Shown here piece after piece: positions 9,115-15,735 of a stretch of 43,827 nt of DNA. The notes under the pieces are model-generated. The model saw nothing but the letters and a program-made list of their open reading frames with translations. It had not been told where the DNA came from and did no database searches. Origin of the DNA: Anabaena sp. 54 (GTDB taxonomy: Bacteria; Cyanobacteriota; Cyanobacteriia; Cyanobacteriales; Nostocaceae). Within the stretch, counting starts at the first letter, position 1; each line of letters begins with the position of its first letter. Location: positions 1-43,827 of the forward strand of contig OMJF01000188.1 in the NCBI GenBank assembly GCA_900299285.1. Direction: 5' to 3'. A program made the translations under genes and the position numbers.

Positions 9115-9268
9115 GATTGATCATCCTCCAGGTTATTTTCACAAAGTTCAATAAATTTCTCGATTCTGCTTCTAAATTAATGATCGCAGTTAATCACAGT
9201 TAAGGAAGCACAAAAAAATGGATATTGAGCGATTCCTAGGTCGTGCTTCGCTATCGCTTGTGACAACG

Positions 9269-9529
9269 CTAATTTAAAAAACTTTCATATTCATCATGAT
9301 TACCGATCCAAATCCAATAATAATCGTCACCCTTTTTCAAGGCTAACGCTCGATATCCACCACTGACACGGGCAGACCAAAGATTTCTACCGACTTTTTT
9401 GAAGTGCAAAGAGGGATGAAGTGAGTTTTCCTGCCAAAGCTGATAAGCCCTCCGCGCTTGCTCTTGTATCTCAGGTGACAAATTAGCATAAGCTTTCCAA
9501 AACTCAGTCGTCGCCAAGGATTTCATCAA
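9269..9529 (-). CDS. ParE/RelE-like toxin of a type II TA pair
   Basis: 86 residues: SLATTEFWKAYANLSPEIQE, ARRAYQLWQENSLHPSLHFK, then NLWSARVSGGYRALALKKGD and a C-terminal YYWIWIGNHDEYESFL. The arrangement of two helices followed by a beta sheet with RVSGGYRAL is typical of the RelE/ParE/HigB toxin superfamily. It overlaps the end of the upstream antitoxin gene by 26 nt, so the two are translationally coupled. Unlike the other toxins in this window, no stop or frameshift is visible. The target (ribosome-bound mRNA or gyrase) cannot be told from sequence. Confidence 0.75.
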   Translation of the reverse strand: MMKSLATTEFWKAYANLSPEIQEQARRAYQLWQENSLHPSLHFKKVGRNLWSARVSGGYRALALKKGDDYYWIWIGNHDEYESFLN

Positions 9530-9725
9530 GATCCCTCACGTTGTTGGCTGCAATATCTTTTTCTGCCTGAGCAATGAGGCGATCTAATTTCCCTGATGCT
9601 AAATCTGCCTCAATTTGACGATCCCACATCTCATCAAGATATTCTTGAAGCCATTTTGCCAGATCACGAACTTCACTTTCAGGCAATTGCTTGATTACTA
9701 ATTCAACTTCTAGCCGAGTAGTCAT
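9504..9725 (-). CDS. Antitoxin partner of the 9269-9529 toxin
   Basis: 73 residues, acidic at the C-terminus (NNVRDLDEILGDD). The helical N-terminus MTTRLEVELVIKQLPESEVR is followed by WLQEYLDEMWDRQIEADLAS. The position (first gene, 26-nt overlap with the toxin), size and charge fit an antitoxin, and the C-terminal acidic stretch is the likely toxin-binding segment. No DNA-binding motif is obvious. Confidence 0.7.
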   Translation of the reverse strand: MTTRLEVELVIKQLPESEVRDLAKWLQEYLDEMWDRQIEADLASGKLDRLIAQAEKDIAANNVRDLDEILGDD

Positions 9726-9777
9726 ACAAGATTTTACATTTAAAGAGTTTTTCTTTTCTATATTATCACCAACTTTG

Positions 9778-9950
9778 ACATTGAAACGCCATTAGATGGT
9801 AGCTATTTGACTGATAGCGAACGCATTGCGTCCCGGAGGGAACTAGCGCGACCCAGGAATCGCACTTCTCAAAGATGTTTAACGGTGAAATTATTGAGAT
9901 TCCATTAACGCACCCTACAGGATTGGCGAACTGCTTGCAGCAGCGCTTCG
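9778..9950. repeat. Patchwork of dispersed cyanobacterial repeats
   Basis: The stretch holds several repeat fragments: AGCGAACGCATTGCG followed by CCCGGAGGGA, then CATTAACGCACCCTAC (also half of the hairpin element at 37749-37812), then GCAGCGCTTCGCTATCGCA. The last fragment runs into the 3' end of the methyltransferase gene at 9951. A similar TCGTGCTTCGCTATCGC lies at 9240-9260. No coding potential is seen. Confidence 0.55.
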
Positions 9951-10967
9951 CTATCGCACTTGTGGTATTCCTCTATTGTTAGATAATTCAGTCAATATTC
10001 CTTTATTTTTGATAATAATCCTAAAATATGGGCATTTTCCATTTATTGACAAATCTTTTTCATCATTCCCTTTTCTGAATTTAATTATTTCAAACTGATC
10101 GGGATTGAATTTATGTAGAAATGTTATAGGTACACCCATAAATCCTTTGTAGTCTAATGGTATGTCTTGTGTTTTATTAACATTAATACCATCATAGTTG
10201 TCATAATGGGGGTATTCAATTTCGTTTCCAAAATATCTCTTTGTGAGAGTAATATATTCGTGTCGTTTAAAAGTGTCTAAATTAGTTAACCATAGACAAT
10301 TGTTTGGAGAAACTATTCTATTTCCAGAGCTATCAATCCTAGTCTCTGTGCCATAGAGTTCATAGTATTCGGGGACAATAAAACCTGAAATACCTCTACC
10401 CAGGTTTATTCCTAACCACGCCTTATTTTCCTTAATTAACTTAAATATTTCTTTATAGGTGATGGCATTAATATTGCCAATTATTAAGAATTTTTTATCG
10501 TATTTAATTAATTGAGCCACATACTCCCTAAATAATGAAAATGGAGGATTAGTAACAACAATATCGGATTGCTTTAATAGTTCGATACTTTCAGCACTAC
10601 GAAAATCGCCATCACCTTTAAAATGAACGATGTCAGTTAAACTTGGTTTAATTCTTTCTTCCTCTAGACCTGTATATTCAAAGAAAAAACCATTTTCAAC
10701 TTCTTCGGTATTAAACAAATCCCTTTCTTGTTTTCTATAACAAGCAGTTATTAGTTTTTTAATACCCAATTCTGCGAAATTTGATGCGAAGTAATTAAAA
10801 AAATTGCTAATCCGAGCATCATCGCAATTACAAAAAACTACTTTATTTTGAAAATGACTTTTATAATGTTTTAACTCATTTTCTATATCTGAAAGCTGTG
10901 TATAAAACTCGTCATTTTTGTTTTGTTTTGCTTTTTTCAACAAAGAGTGCTGTACTTTTCTGGCCAT
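9951..10967 (-). CDS. EcoRI-family adenine-specific DNA methyltransferase
   Basis: 338 residues from the ATG at 10967 (a TTG two codons upstream is the alternative). The NPPF motif of N6-adenine methyltransferases is at 140-143 in DIVVTNPPFSLFREY, and the N-terminal QNKNDEFYTQLSDIENEL segment is characteristic of the EcoRI methylase family, which methylates GAATTC. The gene sits 15 nt after the stop of an EcoRI-like endonuclease remnant on the same strand, the R-then-M order of the EcoRI system. The last residues (NNRGIPQVR) are encoded partly by a dispersed repeat, so the native C-terminus may be altered. GAATTC specificity is inferred from the family and the remnant, not shown. Confidence 0.85.
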   Translation of the reverse strand: MARKVQHSLLKKAKQNKNDEFYTQLSDIENELKHYKSHFQNKVVFCNCDDARISNFFNYFASNFAELGIKKLITACYRKQERDLFNTEEVENGFFFEYTGLEEERIKPSLTDIVHFKGDGDFRSAESIELLKQSDIVVTNPPFSLFREYVAQLIKYDKKFLIIGNINAITYKEIFKLIKENKAWLGINLGRGISGFIVPEYYELYGTETRIDSSGNRIVSPNNCLWLTNLDTFKRHEYITLTKRYFGNEIEYPHYDNYDGINVNKTQDIPLDYKGFMGVPITFLHKFNPDQFEIIKFRKGNDEKDLSINGKCPYFRIIIKNKGILTELSNNRGIPQVR

Positions 10968-10982
10968 TATCAACCCGTATTA

Positions 10983-11216
10983 TTAGTTATTGGTAATTTG
11001 GTCAAATATTTCACTACCTAATGCTTTAAGAGAGGACTTAGACACTTCAATCATAATATCAAACATTTTTTTTCATCCCATTTTTCTCCATTTCCTTGTG
11101 TATAAATTGAAGCTGCTTGAAGCATAATTGTTTTATCATGATGCTTAACAAATTTATTTTTACACAAATTAGTGTTAATTGGCATTCCATAATTTGCAGA
11201 GGTCAATCTAAAATCA
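10983..11216 (-). pseudogene. EcoRI-like restriction endonuclease, C-terminal remnant
   Basis: The minus strand encodes RLTSANYGMPINTNLCKNKF, VKHHDKTIMLQAASIYTQGN, GEKWDEKK, then in another frame MFDIMIEVSKSSLKALGSE and IFDQITNN. I recall the C-terminus of EcoRI as RLTAANYGMPINSNLCINKF through ASIYTQGDGREWDSK and MFEIMFDISTTSLRVLG to FEQLTSK, so the match is nearly residue for residue. A run of eight A (complement of 11066-11073) needs nine to restore the frame. About 200 N-terminal residues, including the PD-(D/E)XK catalytic core, are absent. Upstream sequence is replaced by an unrelated antitoxin fragment. It cannot cut DNA. Confidence 0.88.
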
Positions 11217-11317
11217 AGGCTTTGCAAAACTGGTTTGAAAAAACCCAACCCGCACCTCCTGATTTTGATCCAGATCAAGCTAAATGGGAATATTTAAAGG
11301 AGAAACATAATCTGTGA
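11211..11317 (+). pseudogene. C-terminal fragment of an antitoxin-like gene
   Basis: The plus strand reads KALQNWFEKTQPAPPDFDPD then QAKWEYLKEKHNL and stops at TGA 11315-11317. The stop overlaps a GTG that starts a PIN-domain toxin stub, the usual antitoxin-toxin overlap. Upstream, the sequence is the antisense of the EcoRI-like remnant, so the 5' part of the antitoxin was lost at a junction near 11209-11216. The antitoxin family cannot be named. Confidence 0.55.
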
Positions 11318-11376
11318 AAATCTTGCTTGATACCAACATCATTATAGATATTTCCACAGAAACAATGATAAAATAG
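11314..11376 (+). pseudogene. PIN-domain (VapC-like) toxin stub
   Basis: From the GTG at 11314 the frame reads VKILLDTNIIIDISTETMIK and stops (TAG 11374-11376). KILLDTNIIID is the hallmark N-terminal beta strand of PIN nucleases, with the first catalytic Asp. Nothing else of the roughly 130-residue domain follows, so this is a deletion relic of a VapBC-like pair. Confidence 0.65.
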
Positions 11377-11446
11377 TTTGTGAATCAAGTCTTTGTTTGT
11401 GTTTGTGCCTATTCTCAATTCAATTTACACAAGAAGATAAATAATT

Positions 11447-11677
11447 ATGCTATCAGTTGAAGAATTAATTCAAGAAGCCTTGTCTTTACCCAGTTCTAGC
11501 AGAGTATTTTTAGTAGAAAAACTAATTGAAAGTCTAGAATCTGATATTGATGAAAATATCCAAAAGATTTGGAACACAGAAGCTAAAAAACGCCGGGATG
11601 AAATACGTAATCATACTGTTAAACCAATTTCTGGAGAAATCGCTTTAGCTCAAATTAGACAAATTTTAGAAAAATGA
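11447..11677 (+). CDS. Addiction-module antitoxin (RelB/ParD-like)
   Basis: 76 residues: MLSVEELIQEALSLPSSSRV then FLVEKLIESLESDIDENIQK, ending in ISGEIALAQIRQILEK. The pattern EELIQEALSLP..SR..LVEKL.ESL is that of the addiction-module component family (the TIGR02574 type), with a C-terminal toxin-binding helix. It ends 3 nt before the start of a ParE-type toxin that carries an internal stop. The antitoxin frame is intact. Confidence 0.8.
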   Translation: MLSVEELIQEALSLPSSSRVFLVEKLIESLESDIDENIQKIWNTEAKKRRDEIRNHTVKPISGEIALAQIRQILEK

Positions 11678-11680
11678 AAA

Positions 11681-11971
11681 ATGAAATATAACTTCCATCC
11701 CGCTGCATTAACAGAATACTCAGAAGCAGTCCAATTTTATGCAGAAAATGAAATTGAAATAGCACAAAATTTTATCAATGCTGTTGAAGATGCCATTTTC
11801 CGAATTATTTAATCACCTAAACGCTATCCAGTTACCGATGAAGATATTCGTCGGTGTTTAGTGCGTAAGTTTCCCTATGGAATACTCTATACCATAGAAG
11901 ATGAATACATTTTAATTGTAGCGGTTATGCACTGTAGTCGTAAACCAAAATATTGGCAAGATCGGATTTAA
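11681..11971 (+). pseudogene. ParE-like toxin, nonsense mutation
   Basis: The frame from the ATG at 11681 reads MKYNFHPAALTEYSEAVQFY, AENEIEIAQNFINAVEDAIF, RII, TAA (11810-11812), then continues SPKRYPVTDEDIRRCLVRKF, PYGILYTIEDEYILIVAVMH, CSRKPKYWQDRI and TAA at 11969-11971. The full frame is a canonical 96-residue ParE/RelE toxin with the RRCLVRKFPYGILYTIED core. One substitution (for example CAA or GAA to TAA) explains the stop at codon 44. The product would lack the whole C-terminal beta-sheet. The antitoxin upstream is intact. Confidence 0.85.
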
Positions 11972-12069
11972 TTGTTATCTCGCACACCTGCAAGACCACC
12001 ATGCTGTATTAATTGGTCTTCATGTATAGCTGTAACAATTATTTCATCTAACCAGAAAATTCCATTCAT
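11968..12069 (-). pseudogene. Doc (death-on-curing) toxin stub
   Basis: Minus-strand frame MNGIFWLDEIIVTAIHEDQL then IQHGGLAGVRDNN and stop at 11968-11970. FWLDE..V.AIHE.QL.QHGGL.GVRD is the N-terminal signature of Doc/Fic-family toxins. The rest of the protein (about 90 residues including the Fic motif) is gone, cut where the ParE pseudogene ends. The start ATG overlaps the stop of an AbrB-type antitoxin fragment. Confidence 0.75.
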
Positions 12070-12203
12070 TTCCCTAATTCATGAAGTGCATTTCTGTATT
12101 TTGTGCTGACTTTTCTGTAGGCTTCCATTGCTTTTTCAAAATCAGGATTACAAGAAGTTATCATAACACCTGCTGGGGTTTCAGTCACAAATACGCTGTC
12201 CAG
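12066..12203 (-). pseudogene. SpoVT/AbrB-type antitoxin fragment, partner of Doc
   Basis: Minus-strand frame LDSVFVTETPAGVMITSCNP then DFEKAMEAYRKVSTKYRNAL, HELGK and stop overlapping the doc start. The NPDFEKAMEAYRKVSTKYRNALHELGK tail is typical of AbrB-domain antitoxins encoded before doc genes. A TAG codon lies immediately upstream of the fragment and the N-terminal DNA-binding half is missing. The module is therefore dead on both sides, unlike the other modules here. Confidence 0.65.
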
Positions 12204-12321
12204 CTACTACTACCCTTAATCATACCACAGCCCCAAGCAGTGAACCAGCATCAGAAACACCAAAAAGAAAATCTAGAATCAAAAGAAATGGTTATTTTAT
12301 TGATAGATATTGGCAGCCATG

Positions 12322-12341
12322 ATCAGGTTTATTAACCTGAC
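12322..12341. terminator. Small hairpin after the PatA-like gene
   Basis: TCAGGTT-TATT-AACCTGA forms a perfect 7-bp stem with a 4-nt loop just beyond the 3' end of the minus-strand gene ending at 12352. No clear U tract follows on the minus strand, so the terminator role is tentative. Confidence 0.35.
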
Positions 12342-12351
12342 TTGTGAATTT

Positions 12352-13425
12352 TCATACAATATGTTCAAAAATTATTTTCAGTAAATCCTCTTGAGAAAAA
12401 GGCTTTTCTAAATAACCATTAGCTTTGACAAATTTGGCTTTTGCTCTATCCCTTAGTCCCATCCTTTCTGTCATCAAAATTATAGGAGTATCTTGATAAT
12501 GTGTGTGTTTTCGTAATAAAGAACAGATTTCATAGCCATTTAAATTAGGCATTTCTATATTTAGTAAAATGATATCTGGTTGTACTCGCAGAATTTCCAT
12601 TAAAGCTTGGGAAGAATCCGTAAATTTGATCACATTGAATATTTGTTCATCTAAAAATTCTGACACAGCATTTAAAATTTTCTGATGATTATCTATACAA
12701 AAAATACTGCATTTCTTTTTCTCGTTAATTTGGGAGTTACTAGACTGATTTATTTTTCCCTGACCATTAACTTGATCAGAATTGCTTTTGGGTAATTTCT
12801 CCTGGGATGTTTTGGGTACTTCTAACTGACAATACGGTTCAAAATTCAAATTTTCTTTAACATCAACTTTTGCTGCTGGTTGAGATGGTTCTACTAAAGC
12901 TTTTAAATTTAAATGGCAAAATTTAGGCAGATTGTCTAAAAAAGTATGAGGAACAAATTCATAACTGCCATATTTTAAATTCAACAAGGATTGTAAAACT
13001 TCTAATGCTAACTCCTCAATTAGTAAAGCTGCTTGAAAATGGCTAATATATTTTTGATTCACTAACCAACAAATAGCTAAATAATCTGGATTTGGTATTG
13101 AATGTTTCTCAATATCTTTTTCAAAAATCATCCGCACTTGTTCGTTAATTCCCCTGGGAAGAGTTGAGATTTGCTGACTTAATCTCTGTAAGTTCCGGTA
13201 AAGAGGTTCAAACATTTCTTCAGAATAACCAGCGTAAATTAGTTTACCCTGATCCATATATATTGACCAGGCACCAGATTCGCTAAATACTTGCAAACAA
13301 CCAGTGTATGAACTATTGGTAATTTTCTTTAAAATGTTGATTGGTTGCAGTTTTTGGAAAAATCTATATCTACTAATAGGAGTAGGGTTCATTTTCTGCG
13401 ATGGTTCATTAAAGTTGTTTTTCAT
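12352..13425 (-). CDS. PatA/PixG-like protein with degenerate receiver domain
   Basis: 357 residues. The N-terminal PATAN (DUF4388-type) region spans about 15-185 (FQKLQPINILKKITNSSYTG, LQVFSESGAWSIYMDQGKLI). A polar linker covers about 190-237 and a C-terminal receiver domain covers 239-357. PatA-family regulators in Anabaena influence heterocyst position, and PixG homologues act in phototaxis. The receiver is unusual: the phosphoacceptor position reads LLNIEMPNLNG, giving Asn289 where Asp is expected, and the acidic pair reads CIDNHQ (Asp245-Asn246). Lys341 (LEKPF) is kept. It probably cannot be phosphorylated by the ordinary route. Monocistronic, with no chemotaxis genes adjacent. Confidence 0.85.
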   Translation of the reverse strand: MKNNFNEPSQKMNPTPISRYRFFQKLQPINILKKITNSSYTGCLQVFSESGAWSIYMDQGKLIYAGYSEEMFEPLYRNLQRLSQQISTLPRGINEQVRMIFEKDIEKHSIPNPDYLAICWLVNQKYISHFQAALLIEELALEVLQSLLNLKYGSYEFVPHTFLDNLPKFCHLNLKALVEPSQPAAKVDVKENLNFEPYCQLEVPKTSQEKLPKSNSDQVNGQGKINQSSNSQINEKKKCSIFCIDNHQKILNAVSEFLDEQIFNVIKFTDSSQALMEILRVQPDIILLNIEMPNLNGYEICSLLRKHTHYQDTPIILMTERMGLRDRAKAKFVKANGYLEKPFSQEDLLKIIFEHIV

Positions 13426-13624
13426 TATCAGTTACTCACTATATTTTATCAACATTCCGAATCCTGATTCTTGAATTCTTCCCTTTAGATTACTCCATAT
13501 TTTTTAGAGAAATAAAAAAGTATGTTAAACATAAGATGAAGATAAAAAAATGAAGTGGTGATTTTCTACCGACACGACTCTAATTTTTGATCTCAATGTT
13601 GCTTAAATTACCCAATACCCAATC

Positions 13625-14557
13625 GTGTCTACAATTAATATCCAAGTTCCAGAAAATAGCGATCGCTTAGACCGCTATTTATCCCAGAAGTTATCAGATT
13701 TGTCCCGTTCTCGCATTCAGCAACTCATAGAACAGGGTCATGTCCAAGTTAATGACCAAATTTGCACATCTAAGAAGGTTAATCTCAAAATCGGCGATCG
13801 CATTTCTCTACAAATTCCCGCCATTGCACCTTTACAACTCTTAGCGGCGGATATTCCTCTAGATATCCTCTATGAAGACGAGGAGTTAATTATTCTCAAT
13901 AAACCCGCTGGTTTGGTTGTTCACCCCGCACCCGGTCATCCTCAAGGAACTTTAGTTAATGCTATATTGTCTCATTATCCTAATTTACCCGGCATTGGCG
14001 GTATTCAACGCCCTGGAATAGTTCACCGCTTGGATAAAGATACTACAGGTGCGATCGCTATTGCTAAAACAGATTTAGCTTATCAGCATCTACAAGCACA
14101 GTTACAAGCAAAAACCGCCAGACGAGAATATCTAGGTTTAGTTTACGGTGTTCCCAAAACGGAAACCGGAAGCATAGATTTACCCATTGGTCGCAATCCC
14201 CAAGACCGCAAAAAAATGGGAATTGTTTCTATAGAAAATGGCGGCCGCGCTGCAATCACTCATTGGCGAGTGCAAGAGCGTCTCGCTAACTACACATTAA
14301 TCCACTTTCAACTGGAAACAGGACGTACCCATCAAATTCGCGTCCACAGCGCCAAAATCGGTCATCCTATCGTTGGAGACCCTCTTTATAGTTCTGCTCA
14401 TTCTATCGGCGTAAATTTGCCAGGACAAGCCCTACACGCCTGGAAACTCCAGTTACAACATCCCGTTTCTGGAAAGTTGCTTCAAGTAACAGCACCCCTT
14501 CCTCCCAGTTTTACTACTTTACTAGAAGTATTGCGTCGCCGTAGTGGGGTTTGTTAA
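13625..14557 (+). CDS. RluD-family pseudouridine synthase
   Basis: 310 residues from GTG 13625. The N-terminal S4 RNA-binding domain is at about 13-70 (RLDRYLSQKLSDLSRSRIQQ, LIEQGHVQVN) and the catalytic domain follows, with HRLDKDTTG at 134-142, Asp137 being the catalytic residue. The GRTHQIRVH and GHPIVGDPLY blocks complete the RluA/RluC/RluD signature. Family members convert uridines of 23S rRNA to pseudouridine; RluD-type is favoured by the S4 domain and length, but the target position is not determined. It lies directly upstream of the cpc operon, where the Anabaena PCC 7120 arrangement known to me has the pec genes. Confidence 0.92.
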   Translation: MSTINIQVPENSDRLDRYLSQKLSDLSRSRIQQLIEQGHVQVNDQICTSKKVNLKIGDRISLQIPAIAPLQLLAADIPLDILYEDEELIILNKPAGLVVHPAPGHPQGTLVNAILSHYPNLPGIGGIQRPGIVHRLDKDTTGAIAIAKTDLAYQHLQAQLQAKTARREYLGLVYGVPKTETGSIDLPIGRNPQDRKKMGIVSIENGGRAAITHWRVQERLANYTLIHFQLETGRTHQIRVHSAKIGHPIVGDPLYSSAHSIGVNLPGQALHAWKLQLQHPVSGKLLQVTAPLPPSFTTLLEVLRRRSGVC

Positions 14558-14565
14558 GAATTTAT

Positions 14566-14585
14566 GAGTAAATAACGATTTACTC
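14566..14585 (+). terminator. Hairpin after the pseudouridine synthase gene
   Basis: GAGTAAAT-AACG-ATTTACTC is a perfect 8-bp stem with a 4-nt loop, 9 nt after the stop codon. The stem is AT-rich and the following sequence (TCAATTTGTG) is only moderately U-rich. It probably separates this gene from the cpc transcript. Confidence 0.45.
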
Positions 14586-14802
14586 TCAATTTGTGAATAT
14601 AACTTTTTTTCATTCGCATCCCCCCACGGGGGAAAAAAATAGAAAATTTTTAAAATATTTAGAAATGTAAATTTAACACTCCTTAACAAAATTCAGAAAA
14701 TCTATAAATGGGGTAAAACTCTTACATTCTTTTCATGATAAGGGTTTTCAGCAATACTTAAATAAGCTTTAACTGGTTAACATTGCGATTTTTTGCAGAA
14801 AA

Positions 14803-14818
14803 TGTAAAGTTTTGTAAC
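14803..14818 (-). promoter_or_regulatory. Candidate HLR1 (RpaB-binding) site
   Basis: On the minus strand the sequence is GTTACA-AA-AC-TTTACA. This matches the HLR1 consensus, two (G/T)TTACA repeats separated by WWNN, at every defined position. RpaB is the cyanobacterial response regulator that binds HLR1 at light-responsive photosynthesis genes. The site lies about 370 nt upstream of cpcB. Binding is not shown by the sequence. Confidence 0.5.
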
Positions 14819-14889
14819 AAAAATATCAGGATATTCTTAGTTGAATACCTTGTATGTAAAGGATTTGAGGCTTTTCTTAGGCGAACATC

Positions 14890-14917
14890 TTATTTATTCA
14901 TAATTTGTAATAAATAA
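14890..14917. promoter_or_regulatory. 9-bp inverted repeat upstream of the presumed cpc promoter
   Basis: TTATTTATT (14890-14898) and AATAAATAA (14909-14917) are perfect inverted copies separated by 10 nt. The repeat lies just upstream of the possible -10 at about 14935. It could be an operator or simply AT-rich symmetry. Confidence 0.3.
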
Positions 14918-15175
14918 AGGTTCTATGGCATTGTATAAACATAAGCTGTAGGGGTTAAACAACAGAAGAAAGTTAAATAAAGCAGGTGATTCATTGAGTT
15001 TGCCAGTTTCTCATAAATTTACCCTTGACTCTCATAATTTCTGGTTTGTAAACTGTAAACTAGAAAGGAGAGAAGACAAATTGAGAACCGCTTTGATTTG
15101 ACTTCGTTGCCAACCAATCCGAATTAGTTTTAATTTAGAGATCTCTCAACTAAGTAATTTAGGAGATTAGAGTCC

Positions 15176-15697
15176 ATGACATTAGATGTATTTTCCAAGG
15201 TTGTTTCCCAAGCTGACGCTCGTGGCGAATTCCTCAGCACCGAACAGCTAGATGCTTTGACCGCAGTAGTAGCTGCTGGTAGCAAGCGTTTAGACACTGT
15301 TAACCGCATCACCAGCAATGCTAAAGACATCGTTACCGATGCTGCTCGTGCTTTGTTTGAAGAGCAACCCAACTTGATCGCTCCTGGTGGAAACGCTTAC
15401 ACCAATCGTCGTATGGCTGCTTGTTTGCGCGACATGGAAATTATCTTGCGCTATGTAACCTATGCAGCATTAGCAGGTGATGCTAGTGTTCTAGATGACC
15501 GTTGCTTAAATGGTTTGCGCGAAACATACCAAGCTTTGGGTACTCCTGGTGCTTCCGTAGCAGTTGGTGTTGGCAAAATGAAAGAAGCAGCGATCGCTAA
15601 AATCAACGATCCTAACGGCATCACCAAAGGTGATTGTAGTTCTTTAGTTTCTGAAGTTGCCAGCTACTTTGATCGTGCTGCGGCTGCTGTTGCCTAA
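15176..15697 (+). CDS. cpcB: C-phycocyanin beta subunit
   Basis: 173 residues of the globin-like phycobiliprotein fold. Phycocyanobilin attachment cysteines are visible at Cys83 (AACLRDME) and Cys154 (KGDCSS), the classical Cys82 and Cys153. The conserved Asn of the [16 protein letters not shown] block, normally N-methylated at position 72, is present. Together with CpcA it forms the (alpha-beta)6 hexamers of phycobilisome rods, on the cytoplasmic face of the thylakoid, absorbing near 620 nm. It is first in the operon, with a good ribosome site upstream. Codon use is biased toward C-ending codons, as expected for a very abundant protein. Confidence 0.98.
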   Translation: MTLDVFSKVVSQADARGEFLSTEQLDALTAVVAAGSKRLDTVNRITSNAKDIVTDAARALFEEQPNLIAPGGNAYTNRRMAACLRDMEIILRYVTYAALAGDASVLDDRCLNGLRETYQALGTPGASVAVGVGKMKEAAIAKINDPNGITKGDCSSLVSEVASYFDRAAAAVA

Positions 15698-15709
15698 AAA
15701 TTACAAATT

Positions 15710-15735
15710 AGCTCCCGTCTAAATTGAGCTTTTTT
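15710..15735 (+). terminator. Terminator-like hairpin between cpcB and cpcA
   Basis: AGCTC (15710-15714) pairs with GAGCT (15726-15730) and is followed directly by a run of T. The form is that of a weak intrinsic terminator inside the operon. It could set the relative amounts of cpcB and downstream message, although the two subunits are needed in equal amounts, so a stability role is as likely. A separate small hairpin, ATGGC-GTA-GCCAT, lies near 15746-15759. Confidence 0.4.

Larger units (their letters stand above)
14558..15175 (+). promoter_or_regulatory. Long cpc upstream region
   Basis: 618 nt without a gene. It holds an 8-bp hairpin just after the pseudouridine synthase gene (14566-14585), a C5/G5 hairpin near 14620-14635, a candidate HLR1 site (14803-14818), a 9-bp inverted repeat (14890-14917) and a TATAAA near 14935 that could be a -10 box. 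That would leave an untranslated leader of about 230 nt before cpcB. The ribosome site AGGAGATT precedes the cpcB start by several bases. Promoter placement is inference. Confidence 0.6.

Noticed and set aside
11117..11210. Upstream part of the frame leading into the antitoxin tail
   Set aside because: This part is antisense to the EcoRI-like remnant; only the portion from about 11211 looks like real protein.
12081..12335. 84-codon plus-strand open frame
   Set aside because: It is antisense to the AbrB antitoxin fragment, whose minus-strand frame is recognisable protein; the plus frame is a shadow.
6740..13655. Absence of GCGATCGC octamers across the accessory patch as proof of foreign origin
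   Set aside because: None was seen here, but a similar gap occurs within the native region from about 19.8 to 27.9 kb, so the absence is not diagnostic.
14597..14640. C5/G5 hairpin flanked by T and A runs as an intrinsic terminator
   Set aside because: The stem is followed by A, not T, on both strands, so it does not have terminator form.
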